Source: Galligastranaerophilus_A sp964467625
GTDB taxonomy: Bacteria > Cyanobacteriota > Vampirovibrionia > Gastranaerophilales > Gastranaerophilaceae
DNA length: 64,000 nt
Reading direction: 5' to 3'
Assembly (NCBI GenBank): GCA_964467625.1
Contig: CAYXRM010000001.1
Coordinates: forward strand, 434,001 to 498,000
Shown here: positions 51,031 through 58,380 of the stretch, piece after piece
Layout of the letters: every line of letters begins with the position of its first letter
Position numbering within the stretch: position 1 is the stretch's first letter
Notes under the pieces: generated by a model
Told to the model about the DNA's origin: nothing
Databases searched by the model: none
What the model saw: the letters and a program-made list of their open reading frames with translations, nothing else
Translations under genes and position numbers: made by a program

Positions 51031-51624
51031 TTATTTAATAAAAGATTTTCTTTTTTTATAAACAACAAGGAAAAACACAACAATGATAAGGCTTGTGACC
51101 GTGCATACAAGTCCCATATTGTCTTTAATTTTTTCGCCAAAAAGCATTAAAACTATGCTTACAATGAAAAATCTTAAACCTCTTCCTATAAAAGAAGCTA
51201 TAAAAAAAGTTATAAAATTCATTTTTAAAATGCCCGAGGCAAGAGTGAAAACTTTGTAAGGAAGGGGTGTAAATCCTGCAAAAAATACGGCCCATGCACC
51301 ATATTTGCTGTAGAGAGCTTCAACTTTGTCAAAGTATTCTTTTGCCTTGTTGTTTCCCTTTTTTTGAAGTCCTGAAAAAAGCCAGTCAAATGCGGGGCGC
51401 CCGAAAAATCTTCCGATAAAATACCCAATAGCACCCCCAATTGCAGAAGCCACCGTGCAAACAAAGGCATAATAAAGGGCAAGTTTTGGATTTTTAAGGT
51501 CCATTGCAATTAATAAAAAATCGGGCGGCGGCACAAGAAAAAAGCTTTCAATGCAAGAGTTTAAAGAAAGCCCAAGGACGCCTAATTGTTCAAAATATGT
51601 ATTTAAATTGTTTAAAAATTCCAT
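51031..51624 (-). CDS. DedA/VTT-family membrane protein (YqaA-like)
   Basis: A 197-residue inner-membrane protein with about five helices and the VTT-domain features SCIESFFLVPPPDFLLIAM, GGAIGYFIGRFFGRPAF and AVFFAGFTPLPYKVFTLASG. DedA-family proteins act as lipid flippases or scramblases for carriers such as undecaprenyl phosphate. It is the last gene of the lptB-headed operon, starting one base after the thioesterase gene. Confidence 0.85.
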   Translation of the reverse strand: MEFLNNLNTYFEQLGVLGLSLNSCIESFFLVPPPDFLLIAMDLKNPKLALYYAFVCTVASAIGGAIGYFIGRFFGRPAFDWLFSGLQKKGNNKAKEYFDKVEALYSKYGAWAVFFAGFTPLPYKVFTLASGILKMNFITFFIASFIGRGLRFFIVSIVLMLFGEKIKDNMGLVCTVTSLIIVVFFLVVYKKRKSFIK

Positions 51625-51625
51625 T

Positions 51626-52012
51626 TTATTTTCCGTTCAATATTTCTTTTAAATTACGATATATTTTACCATTTTTTAGCGCTACTCCTTTAACTGTAGC
51701 GATTGTGAAGATGTTTCCGTTTTTATCTTCAGTAGTTTGCTCAAAAACGATATAAACATTGGTTGTTTCAATAACTTTTGTTTTGACGACAATATCATCT
51801 AAAAGCTTTGCAGACTGTTTAAATTTAATATTAATGTCTACAACGGGCATTATGATGTTAAAATCTTCATCGAGTTTTTTAATGTCAATTCCGTTTAAAT
51901 AAAGCCAATCAACCCTGCCTGCTTCCATCCACCGAAGATAACTTCCATGCCATGCCACTTTGTAGGCGTCTGTGTCTGAATATTGAACTTTAAAATTAAG
52001 AGTGCTATCCAT
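51626..52012 (-). CDS. Hotdog-fold acyl-CoA thioesterase (YbgC-like)
   Basis: A 128-residue hotdog protein. The N-terminal VQYSDTDAYKVAWHGSYLRWMEAGR has the catalytic aspartate and the helix typical of 4-hydroxybenzoyl-CoA thioesterase/YbgC. It would hydrolyse acyl-CoA or acyl-ACP in the cytoplasm. It shares one base with the preceding gene (TAATG) and lies within an envelope operon, so a role in lipid metabolism is likely. Confidence 0.85.
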   Translation of the reverse strand: MDSTLNFKVQYSDTDAYKVAWHGSYLRWMEAGRVDWLYLNGIDIKKLDEDFNIIMPVVDINIKFKQSAKLLDDIVVKTKVIETTNVYIVFEQTTEDKNGNIFTIATVKGVALKNGKIYRNLKEILNGK

Positions 52013-52437
52013 TATTCTTTTAAATCCTTATTAAAAGTGACATATGAAGGGGGTTGAATTACTGTTCTTGTAATTAATTTCCCGTCTTTATTTTTAGCAG
52101 TTAAAATCACGCTTTTAATTTTATCGTTCGGAGTTAAAACAACACAACCCGTGCATTCTTCTTTAATTGAATATGCTTTTTGTTTTTTATCAATTGGATT
52201 TTTGACGAGTTTGTTCATTTCATCCGCTAAAGATTTTGAAATTTCACTTGGAACACTTTTTTGTGTATTATCTGAAAATTCGGCAAGAATTTTTGATGTC
52301 ATCATTGAAGCATTTAATTGAATTCTACCGTATTGTTTTTGCTCTATTGTAAGGGTCAATTTCGGGTACAGATAAAACCCTAAACATATAAGAACAACAA
52401 CGGTGATAAAAATTTCAACAGGTGTAATTTTTTTCAT
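52012..52437 (-). CDS. Small membrane-anchored hypothetical protein
   Basis: A 141-residue protein with an N-terminal helix (IFITVVVLICLGFYLYP) after a short positive leader, and a soluble domain outside the membrane. The layout recalls minor pseudopilins, but no prepilin cleavage motif is present. EECTGCVVL may form a disulfide. It lies between the phosphodiester glycosidase-like and thioesterase genes in the lpt operon. Function is unknown. Confidence 0.7.
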   Translation of the reverse strand: MKKITPVEIFITVVVLICLGFYLYPKLTLTIEQKQYGRIQLNASMMTSKILAEFSDNTQKSVPSEISKSLADEMNKLVKNPIDKKQKAYSIKEECTGCVVLTPNDKIKSVILTAKNKDGKLITRTVIQPPSYVTFNKDLKE

Positions 52438-52445
52438 TTTTTCCT

Positions 52446-53267
52446 CTAATTTTCTATAACAATAAAAGATTTAACTTTTCTTGTGTTATCGTGTGATGAG
52501 TAAATTTCAATATCTTTATAGTTAATTGAAGTGCTGGCTCCGCCGTCCATTGCCATCGCTTTATTTAAATGAAGTGCTTCGCAGTATAATTTTGCTTCGG
52601 TCAATGAAACTCTATGGTTTTGCGTAAATATTATAATATACAAATAATCGTTATGAAATAATCCCCTTTTAAGTCCTATAATTGTTCTTTCCCTTCTTTT
52701 GGAGACATCTGCCGCAAGGTCGATTAGTTTATTTTTTTTATATGTAATAAAACTTTCTTCTTCTAATCTTAAATTTGGCAAAATCATCGGCCCTGCTTGA
52801 ATTGAATGCTTTATTTCAACATTATCTTTTGGTATTGTAAAGTGTTCTGTTATATCAAAATCAAGGGTGTTATCATAATTTTCAAGAACACGAAATTCTG
52901 TTCTGTTTATAACTTTTTCCACTCTTTTTTGTTTGTTTAGGGAGTCTATAAGCTCAATATTTGAAAAAAGGCTTTGAACCTCTTTTTTATCAATTGTAAC
53001 TTCAGATACGGGTGCCCCGTTTTTTGGGTCAAAGAAGCCGCCGTTTACAACAAGCTTAAAATTTAGGTCTTTGTTGTTATAAACGTCAGATGTGGTTGTA
53101 AGTTCAGGTGCCACGTAAGGTTTTATTTTGTTTCCGTATTTTTTTAGAGGAATTTTAAAAATATAGATACCATTTTTATTTTGAACTTCAATTCCGTCAT
53201 CTGTTGCACATACAGGAAGCGCAAATACGGTGATTGCCGTTAATAAAAATAATATTTTTTTAAACAT
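52446..53267 (-). CDS. Secreted phosphodiester glycosidase-like (NAGPA/DUF2233) protein
   Basis: A 273-residue protein with a signal peptide (KILFLLTAITVFALPVCA). Core signatures of the NAGPA domain are visible: LVVNGGFFDPKNGAPVSE, AGPMILPN, RERTIIGL and MAMDGGASTSI. Members cleave phosphodiester-linked sugars; in bacteria they often act on cell-surface or wall glycans. It sits two bases after the LptF/G-type permease gene. Confidence 0.83.
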   Translation of the reverse strand: MFKKILFLLTAITVFALPVCATDDGIEVQNKNGIYIFKIPLKKYGNKIKPYVAPELTTTSDVYNNKDLNFKLVVNGGFFDPKNGAPVSEVTIDKKEVQSLFSNIELIDSLNKQKRVEKVINRTEFRVLENYDNTLDFDITEHFTIPKDNVEIKHSIQAGPMILPNLRLEEESFITYKKNKLIDLAADVSKRRERTIIGLKRGLFHNDYLYIIIFTQNHRVSLTEAKLYCEALHLNKAMAMDGGASTSINYKDIEIYSSHDNTRKVKSFIVIEN

Positions 53268-53269
53268 GT

Positions 53270-54370
53270 TTATAAATCCTTATATTTTTTAATTACAAAA
53301 ATTGAAACAATAAACAGCACTATCGGGAAAGCCGCCGATATAAAGGGCGGAAGAACCCCTTTTTGCGCCACAAGGTCAAAGAATGGCAGTGTGATATAAT
53401 ATGCAAAAATCATTCCGACCGCAATTGTAAATCCGATAAGCCTTTGCGACCTTGGGGGTGAAAATCCAAGCAGGCACCCTATAATTGCAAAAAGAATGCA
53501 TGTTAGGGGGTGCAAAAATCTTTGATAGTATTTAGATAACATAAACCTGTATTCATCTATGCGCTCTTGTTCTTTTAAAAGCTGCATATAGTCTTTAAGT
53601 TCTGCGTTTGTGAAGGTTCTATCTTTCTTAACAGAATTTATCATAAGTTTATAAACTTTGTCAGCGTCATCTCCGTTTAAAAGTTCCATATTATTGGCTG
53701 ATTTTACGCTTTTAAAAATGCCGTTGTCGTCAATTTTGCATTCTGAGGCATTGTGTAAAATCCATTTATTTTTATCCACGCTTATCCACTCTGCGTAAGT
53801 TATTTTTTCAAATGTTGCAGCGTCATCATACTGTTTTTTTGAAAAATCTACTATGAAAACATCTTTCAAACTGTGTGGGGCAAAGCGGGTGATGATTATA
53901 CTTTGTTTTAAGGCGCCGTCTTCGTCTTTTTTAACGTATACAAAATGGCTTTTAAAATGTTTGTTTTCGCCTTCAGCTTTAGATGCATATGGAATCATTT
54001 TATCTCCGACATAAAAGCATAATATAGAAAGCACCATCCCAAAAAGGATGACAGGCGCCATAATTCTGTTAAAAGAAAGTCCAATACCTCTTAAAATGCT
54101 TAATTCAGAATCCTTTGAAAGTTTATCAAAGGTGAAAATTGTTCCAAGTAAAATTCCAACAGGAATTGCTTTGCCTAAAACTTTAGGAAGCTCCCACAGA
54201 AGCATTTGCCCCGCTTGCAGGAGTGTAATGTAGTTGTTGAAAAGTTTTTTAATAATTCTAACTAAAGTTTCAGGTGCAATCCAAACAATGATAAACAGTA
54301 AAAGACAAACAATAGTTGCCAAGAATACTTGTTTGAATATGTATTTATCAAAAATTGAAATTTTAAACAT
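53270..54370 (-). CDS. LptF/LptG-family permease (YjgP/YjgQ)
   Basis: A 366-residue inner-membrane permease with three helices at each end and a periplasmic jellyroll domain in the middle. IFDKYIFKQVFLATIVCLLLF, GILLGTIFTFDKLSKDSEL and LHPLTCILFAIIGCLLGFSPPRS are typical. Together with LptB it extracts lipopolysaccharide from the inner membrane. Only one permease is encoded here where many proteobacteria have two, so it may work as a homodimer, as proposed for some other phyla. Confidence 0.9.
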   Translation of the reverse strand: MFKISIFDKYIFKQVFLATIVCLLLFIIVWIAPETLVRIIKKLFNNYITLLQAGQMLLWELPKVLGKAIPVGILLGTIFTFDKLSKDSELSILRGIGLSFNRIMAPVILFGMVLSILCFYVGDKMIPYASKAEGENKHFKSHFVYVKKDEDGALKQSIIITRFAPHSLKDVFIVDFSKKQYDDAATFEKITYAEWISVDKNKWILHNASECKIDDNGIFKSVKSANNMELLNGDDADKVYKLMINSVKKDRTFTNAELKDYMQLLKEQERIDEYRFMLSKYYQRFLHPLTCILFAIIGCLLGFSPPRSQRLIGFTIAVGMIFAYYITLPFFDLVAQKGVLPPFISAAFPIVLFIVSIFVIKKYKDL

Positions 54371-54387
54371 AAACTTTTTTGCCTTAT

Positions 54388-55131
54388 TTAGAGGGTAAAA
54401 TCTTTTCCTAAGTAAAATTCTTTTGCAACAGGGTCAACCGCAACATCTTTGCTTTTGCCTGAAATTTTAATTTTCCCGTCAAAAATTACATATGCCCTAT
54501 CTGTTATGGAAAGGGTGGCTTTTGGGTTGTGGTCTGTTATTAAAACACCAATCCCTTTTTCTTTTGCAAGTTTGTATATGTTCTCTTTAATTTCTCCGAT
54601 TGCAATGGGGTCAATCCCTGTGAACGGTTCATCCAAAAGGATAAAATGTGGGGTTGCGGCAAGTGCACGGGCAATTTCAACACGTCTTCTTTCGCCGCCG
54701 GAGAGTGAAACAGCACCGTAATCTCTTAATCTTTTTATGCCAAATTCATCCAACAGAGATTCAAGCATATCTTTTTTTTCTTGTTTGTTCAGTTTGTTGT
54801 TCATCTCTAAAACAAGTTTTAAGTTATCTTCAACTGTAAGCTTTCTAAAAATAGAAGCTTCTTGAGGAAGATAGCCAATTCCAAGGTTTGCTCTTTTGTT
54901 CATGGGCTCTTTTGTTATGTTGATTGTTTCTCCCGTTGTTTTATTTTCAAGAAAAACTTGTCCTTCATCTGCCTTAACAAGCCCGACTATCATATAAAAC
55001 GTGGTGGTTTTACCTGCGCCGTTAGGCCCCAACAGCCCAACTACTTCACCTTTGTTTATTTCAAAAGAAACATCGTTTACGACTGAACGATAGCCGTAAA
55101 CTTTGATAAGATTTTTTGCAATAATCCTCAT
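54388..55131 (-). CDS. lptB: LPS export ATPase
   Basis: A 247-residue ABC ATPase. Walker A is GLLGPNGAGKTTTF, the Q-loop lies in GYLPQEASIFRKLTV, the signature is LSGGERRRVEIARAL and Walker B is FILLDEPFTGIDP. The histidine switch is VLITDHN. IFRKLTVEDNL and the C-terminal region are typical of LptB. It heads the six-gene envelope operon, 17 bases before the LptF/G-type gene. Confidence 0.93.
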   Translation of the reverse strand: MRIIAKNLIKVYGYRSVVNDVSFEINKGEVVGLLGPNGAGKTTTFYMIVGLVKADEGQVFLENKTTGETINITKEPMNKRANLGIGYLPQEASIFRKLTVEDNLKLVLEMNNKLNKQEKKDMLESLLDEFGIKRLRDYGAVSLSGGERRRVEIARALAATPHFILLDEPFTGIDPIAIGEIKENIYKLAKEKGIGVLITDHNPKATLSITDRAYVIFDGKIKISGKSKDVAVDPVAKEFYLGKDFTL

Positions 55132-55207
55132 AAAATACTCGCACCTTGTTTAATTAATAAAATAATTATATTATAAAAATTTTGAAAAAGAAAAATTTTA
55201 CATCAAA

Positions 55208-55242
55208 AAATGCCGCATTTTTGAAAACACGGCATTTTTATT
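55208..55242. terminator. Terminator after the gene at 55256
   Basis: AAATGCCG (55208-55215) pairs with CGGCATTT (55230-55237), with T-rich tails on both strands. It separates the minus-strand gene ending at 55256 from lptB. Confidence 0.75.
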
Positions 55243-55255
55243 TCACAGTTTTAAG

Positions 55256-55618
55256 TTATGCACTGAATGACATTAGCGCTTTAACGGAACGTGCTGTATC
55301 TATTACTTCCTTGTCCCCTTCGGAGTTGATTGTTTCATCCAAAACAAGGTTTGCGCAGTTTTTGTCTTTAAGTGCAAGAAGTTCATTAATTGAAGACATT
55401 GCAACATGTGCGGATAAGTCGTTAATCCCTTTCCCTTTGTTTTTGATAATAATTTCAAGAGATTCTTTGACGTTTTTTCTAACAAGAGCCTTTGCGGTCA
55501 ATTCTCTAACTTCATCAATTGGACAATTTGTGCCAAGTTCGTTCAAAACACGGATTGAGTCTGTGTCTTGATGTTTTCCCAAAGCTTCAATTATGTTGTT
55601 CAATTTTTTTGTAGTCAT
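55256..55618 (-). CDS. Small helical hypothetical protein (HEAT-like)
   Basis: A 120-residue protein. I start at the ATG at 55618, which has AAGGAT upstream; the longer frame runs into the preceding gene. It is helical throughout, and segments such as DSIRVLNELGTNCPIDEVRE and SLEIIIKNKGKGINDLSA look like degenerate HEAT-type helix pairs. It is four bases after the gene at 55623 and so co-transcribed with it. Function is unknown. Confidence 0.7.
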   Translation of the reverse strand: MTTKKLNNIIEALGKHQDTDSIRVLNELGTNCPIDEVRELTAKALVRKNVKESLEIIIKNKGKGINDLSAHVAMSSINELLALKDKNCANLVLDETINSEGDKEVIDTARSVKALMSFSA

Positions 55619-55622
55619 TTTT

Positions 55623-56078
55623 TTATCCTTCCGTTTTTTGAAGTTCACTTCTAAACATTTCTTCAAGTTCGCTTACAGGGCGCTTTTGAAGGCTTGAGGT
55701 TGTATTTTTTAGAAAATCAAAATTAACTTCTGTTGTGTTAAGCATATGACATGTATTTTTAATGCTTTCTTTCATTTTGTTTCCAAAAGAAATTGCATTT
55801 TGTTTAATTGAGTTAATTTTGTTCATTGTTGCTGCTCTTGCACTTGCAGCGAATTTGTTGATTTTGTCTAAACCTGTTTGAAGTGGATTTGAAGTGTTTT
55901 GAGCTTCTTTTTTGGAAGATTCAAACACATCCATTTGGATAACCGTTCCTTTAAAAGAAATGCCGAACGGATTTGTCGAATTTTGATTGTCAACTTTGTT
56001 TTGTTTGTTTTGCAGCCTTGTGGTTTTAAATCTGTTAAACGCATCAAGACCTGCCCTTAGGGGAGAAATTTTTTGCAT
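55623..56078 (-). CDS. Lineage-type protein with KISP and FKG motifs and an internal repeat
   Basis: A 151-residue basic protein. The N-terminus is MQKISPLRAGLDAFNRF, and NPFGISFKG occurs at 36-44. The pattern P-L-x-x-G-L-D-x-x-N-x-F occurs twice, at 6-17 and 65-76, suggesting an internal duplication. The rest is Lys/Asn-rich and probably helical. There is no signal peptide. The shared motifs link it to the proteins at 25416 and 57570 and to the partial gene at 1-73. Function is unknown. Confidence 0.7.
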   Translation of the reverse strand: MQKISPLRAGLDAFNRFKTTRLQNKQNKVDNQNSTNPFGISFKGTVIQMDVFESSKKEAQNTSNPLQTGLDKINKFAASARAATMNKINSIKQNAISFGNKMKESIKNTCHMLNTTEVNFDFLKNTTSSLQKRPVSELEEMFRSELQKTEG

Positions 56079-56168
56079 AAATATATATCCTTATTTTCTA
56101 ATATGTGTGTAATCCTCATATGGTAGATTATCACATTGGATAGTGCAAAAAATCGTTTAATTAAATGA

Positions 56169-57446
56169 TTAAAGACCAAATCTTGCAAAAATTGTGTCAA
56201 TATTTTTTAAATAGTTGTCATAACTGAAACATTCTTTAATTTCTTCTTCTGTTAGATATTTTTTCATACCTTCTTTAAAATTGCCGTTATTGTTAAATGC
56301 AAAAAGCGCTTCTTTTTGGACAATTTCATATGCCCCTTCACGGGTCATACCTTTTTCTGTAAGTTTTAAAAGGCAGCTTTGTGAAAACATTATTCCGCCG
56401 TATTTATCTAAATTAAGAAGCATATTTTCTTTTTTTATTACAAGATTGTTTATTATGCCGTTTAATCTTGAGAGCATAAAATCAATTAAAATTGTGGAAT
56501 CTGGGAAAATTATTCTTTCAACCGAAGAATGTGAAATATCCCTTTCATGCCAAAGGACAATATCTTCCATTGCAGCGGTGAGGTTGCCTCTTATAACTCT
56601 TGCAAGACCTGTTAAATTTTCCGATTTTACAGGATTTTTCTTGTGTGGCATGGCAGAGGAGCCTTTTTGCCCTTTGGAAAATCCTTCTTCAACTTCCGCC
56701 ACTTCCCAGCGTTGAAGGTGACGAACTTCAACTGCAAAATTTTCAATTGCAGAAGCTAAAATTGCAAGAGCTGAAATGTAATTTGCGTGAATATCCCTCG
56801 CAATTATTTGGGTGGAAATCTTAGCGGGTTTTAAGTCTAAAATTTCAAGGGCAATTTTTTCAATTTCAGGGTCAATATTTGAATATGTGCCGACAGGGCC
56901 TGAGATTTGCCCGACAGATATATCTAAAAGGGCATTTTCAAGCCTTTTTTTGGCACGGTTGAACATCTCAAGATGATTTAAAATTTTAAACCCGAAAGTT
57001 TCAACTTCAGCGCCGATACCGTGGCTTCTTCCTGCACATAAGATATATTTTGTTTTTTTTGCCAAATTGTAAAAAGAATTTATAACTTCATCTAAATCTT
57101 TTAAAATAATGTTTGTTGCATCTTTAATTTGAAGAGCAAAAGCCGTGTCTATGACATCAGAGCTTGTGAGCCCTTTGTGAATTAAGGGGGAATATTTTTC
57201 GCCGACATTTTCATTTACTGAGGTTAAAAAGGCGATAACATCATGGTGCACCACAGCTTCAATTTCATCAATTCTCTTAAGGTCAAATTTTGCCGTTTTT
57301 TGAATATGCGACAATGCCTCATCTGAAATAATTCCTTTTTTGTTATACGCCTGAACAACCGCAAGTTCTACGTTTAAGTAGTATGTGAATTTGGAATTCA
57401 GTTCCCAAATTTTTGAAATTTCTTCTCTTGAATATCTTGTAATCAT
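56169..57446 (-). CDS. purB: Adenylosuccinate lyase
   Basis: This 425-residue enzyme performs two steps of purine synthesis, cleaving SAICAR and adenylosuccinate to release fumarate. I use the ATG at 57446; the longer frame starts with an upstream TTG. SRSHGIGAEVETFGFK, the signature loop GSSAMPHKKNPVKSENL and the helical core of the fumarase/aspartase superfamily are intact. The ATG lies only six bases after a TATAAT and has no ribosome site, so the mRNA may be leaderless. The gene is single. Confidence 0.95.
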   Translation of the reverse strand: MITRYSREEISKIWELNSKFTYYLNVELAVVQAYNKKGIISDEALSHIQKTAKFDLKRIDEIEAVVHHDVIAFLTSVNENVGEKYSPLIHKGLTSSDVIDTAFALQIKDATNIILKDLDEVINSFYNLAKKTKYILCAGRSHGIGAEVETFGFKILNHLEMFNRAKKRLENALLDISVGQISGPVGTYSNIDPEIEKIALEILDLKPAKISTQIIARDIHANYISALAILASAIENFAVEVRHLQRWEVAEVEEGFSKGQKGSSAMPHKKNPVKSENLTGLARVIRGNLTAAMEDIVLWHERDISHSSVERIIFPDSTILIDFMLSRLNGIINNLVIKKENMLLNLDKYGGIMFSQSCLLKLTEKGMTREGAYEIVQKEALFAFNNNGNFKEGMKKYLTEEEIKECFSYDNYLKNIDTIFARFGL

Positions 57447-57469
57447 ATTCAAATTATATAACAAAAAAA

Positions 57470-57498
57470 TTGATTTTCGGGTTTTAATATGATAAAAT
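57470..57498 (+). promoter_or_regulatory. Promoter of the gene at 57570
   Basis: TTGATT (57470-57475) and TAAAAT (57493-57498) are separated by 17 bases. They point to the gene at 57570 with a predicted leader of about 65 bases. Confidence 0.5.
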
Positions 57499-57569
57499 TA
57501 TTTGAAATAATTTGCCGAACAAGTTACGAGATGAGTTAAATAAAATAAGAGAAAGCGGGTTGTGGGTAT

Positions 57570-58271
57570 ATGAAAATATCTCCAGTTTCTTCAAATCAGC
57601 CATTTGGTGCACGTGACGTACTTAAAGGTGTTATTTACGCAAAACCTGTTAAAAACGGCGCAACCCAAGAAGGGATTATTCAAGAAGCCTTAAATGAGCT
57701 TGAAAGTGTCGAATACAATAAAAACGATATTTCTTATATGCAAGCTTTGGGTATTAACCCCCCGTTTCAAAGTGGTCTTGAGGCGGTTGAATGCTTGAAA
57801 AAGCAAGATATTCCCATTCAATACGGTAAATTTTCAGATAAAAATGTTCATGCCTGCTTAGGGAAGGGTGAAGGCGGAAAGACAACCGTTTTAATTAATG
57901 CAAGGTATAAAAATTCCACAAGCAAACCTGAAATTTTGGCAACGGCAGAAGCAATTGTTCATGAAGCAGGGCATGCCAAAGATAACGATACTCAAAATTC
58001 AATTCAGGAAGAATTAGAAAATTTGAGTTTGAATGTTTTAACTCACAGAGCTTTTGAAAATAAATACAAGGGCGTTTTTGACGGGTGCGATTCCTTCTTT
58101 TTTAAAGAAGGGGTCAGCTTGTATCCAAAATTGTTTTTTGAATACGGCATGGATAAAACCGGTTTAAAGGAAAGAGTTGCGGATAAATACGGGCACATGC
58201 AGGCCGGAGATAAAAAACATCCCGCATCAAAACTTGCCCAAGATATTAAAGCTCTTGATATTATGGCATAA
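57570..58271 (+). CDS. Putative HExxH metalloprotein with KISP N-terminal motif
   Basis: A 233-residue protein. The N-terminus MKISPVSSNQPFGA carries the KISP/PFG elements seen in other small proteins of the window. The centre contains AIVHEAGHAKDND, with His131, Glu132 and His135 forming a zinc-binding HExxH motif on a predicted helix. A third ligand may come from the Glu-rich QEELENL stretch (146-152). The remainder (SYMQALGINPPFQSGLEAVE, GKFSDKNVHACLGKGEGGKT) matches nothing I know. It lacks a classical signal peptide. Peptidase activity is plausible but unproven. Confidence 0.72.
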   Translation: MKISPVSSNQPFGARDVLKGVIYAKPVKNGATQEGIIQEALNELESVEYNKNDISYMQALGINPPFQSGLEAVECLKKQDIPIQYGKFSDKNVHACLGKGEGGKTTVLINARYKNSTSKPEILATAEAIVHEAGHAKDNDTQNSIQEELENLSLNVLTHRAFENKYKGVFDGCDSFFFKEGVSLYPKLFFEYGMDKTGLKERVADKYGHMQAGDKKHPASKLAQDIKALDIMA

Positions 58272-58301
58272 AATTTTTGTTTATGTTATTTTAAAAGACG
58301 T

Positions 58302-58375
58302 GTCCTCGTAGTTCAGCAGGATAGAACGTCACCCTCCTAAGGTGAATGTCGGAGGTTCGAATCCTCTCGAGGACG
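58302..58375 (+). tRNA. tRNA-Arg (anticodon CCT)
   Basis: The acceptor stem pairs GTCCTCG (58302-58308) with CGAGGAC (58368-58374). The anticodon arm TCACC-CTCCTAA-GGTGA gives anticodon CCT for codon AGG. The T arm GGAGG-TTCGAAT-CCTCT is normal. CCA is not encoded, and G58375 is the discriminator base. It follows the gene at 57570 by 30 bases. Confidence 0.95.
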
Positions 58376-58380
58376 CTTTT

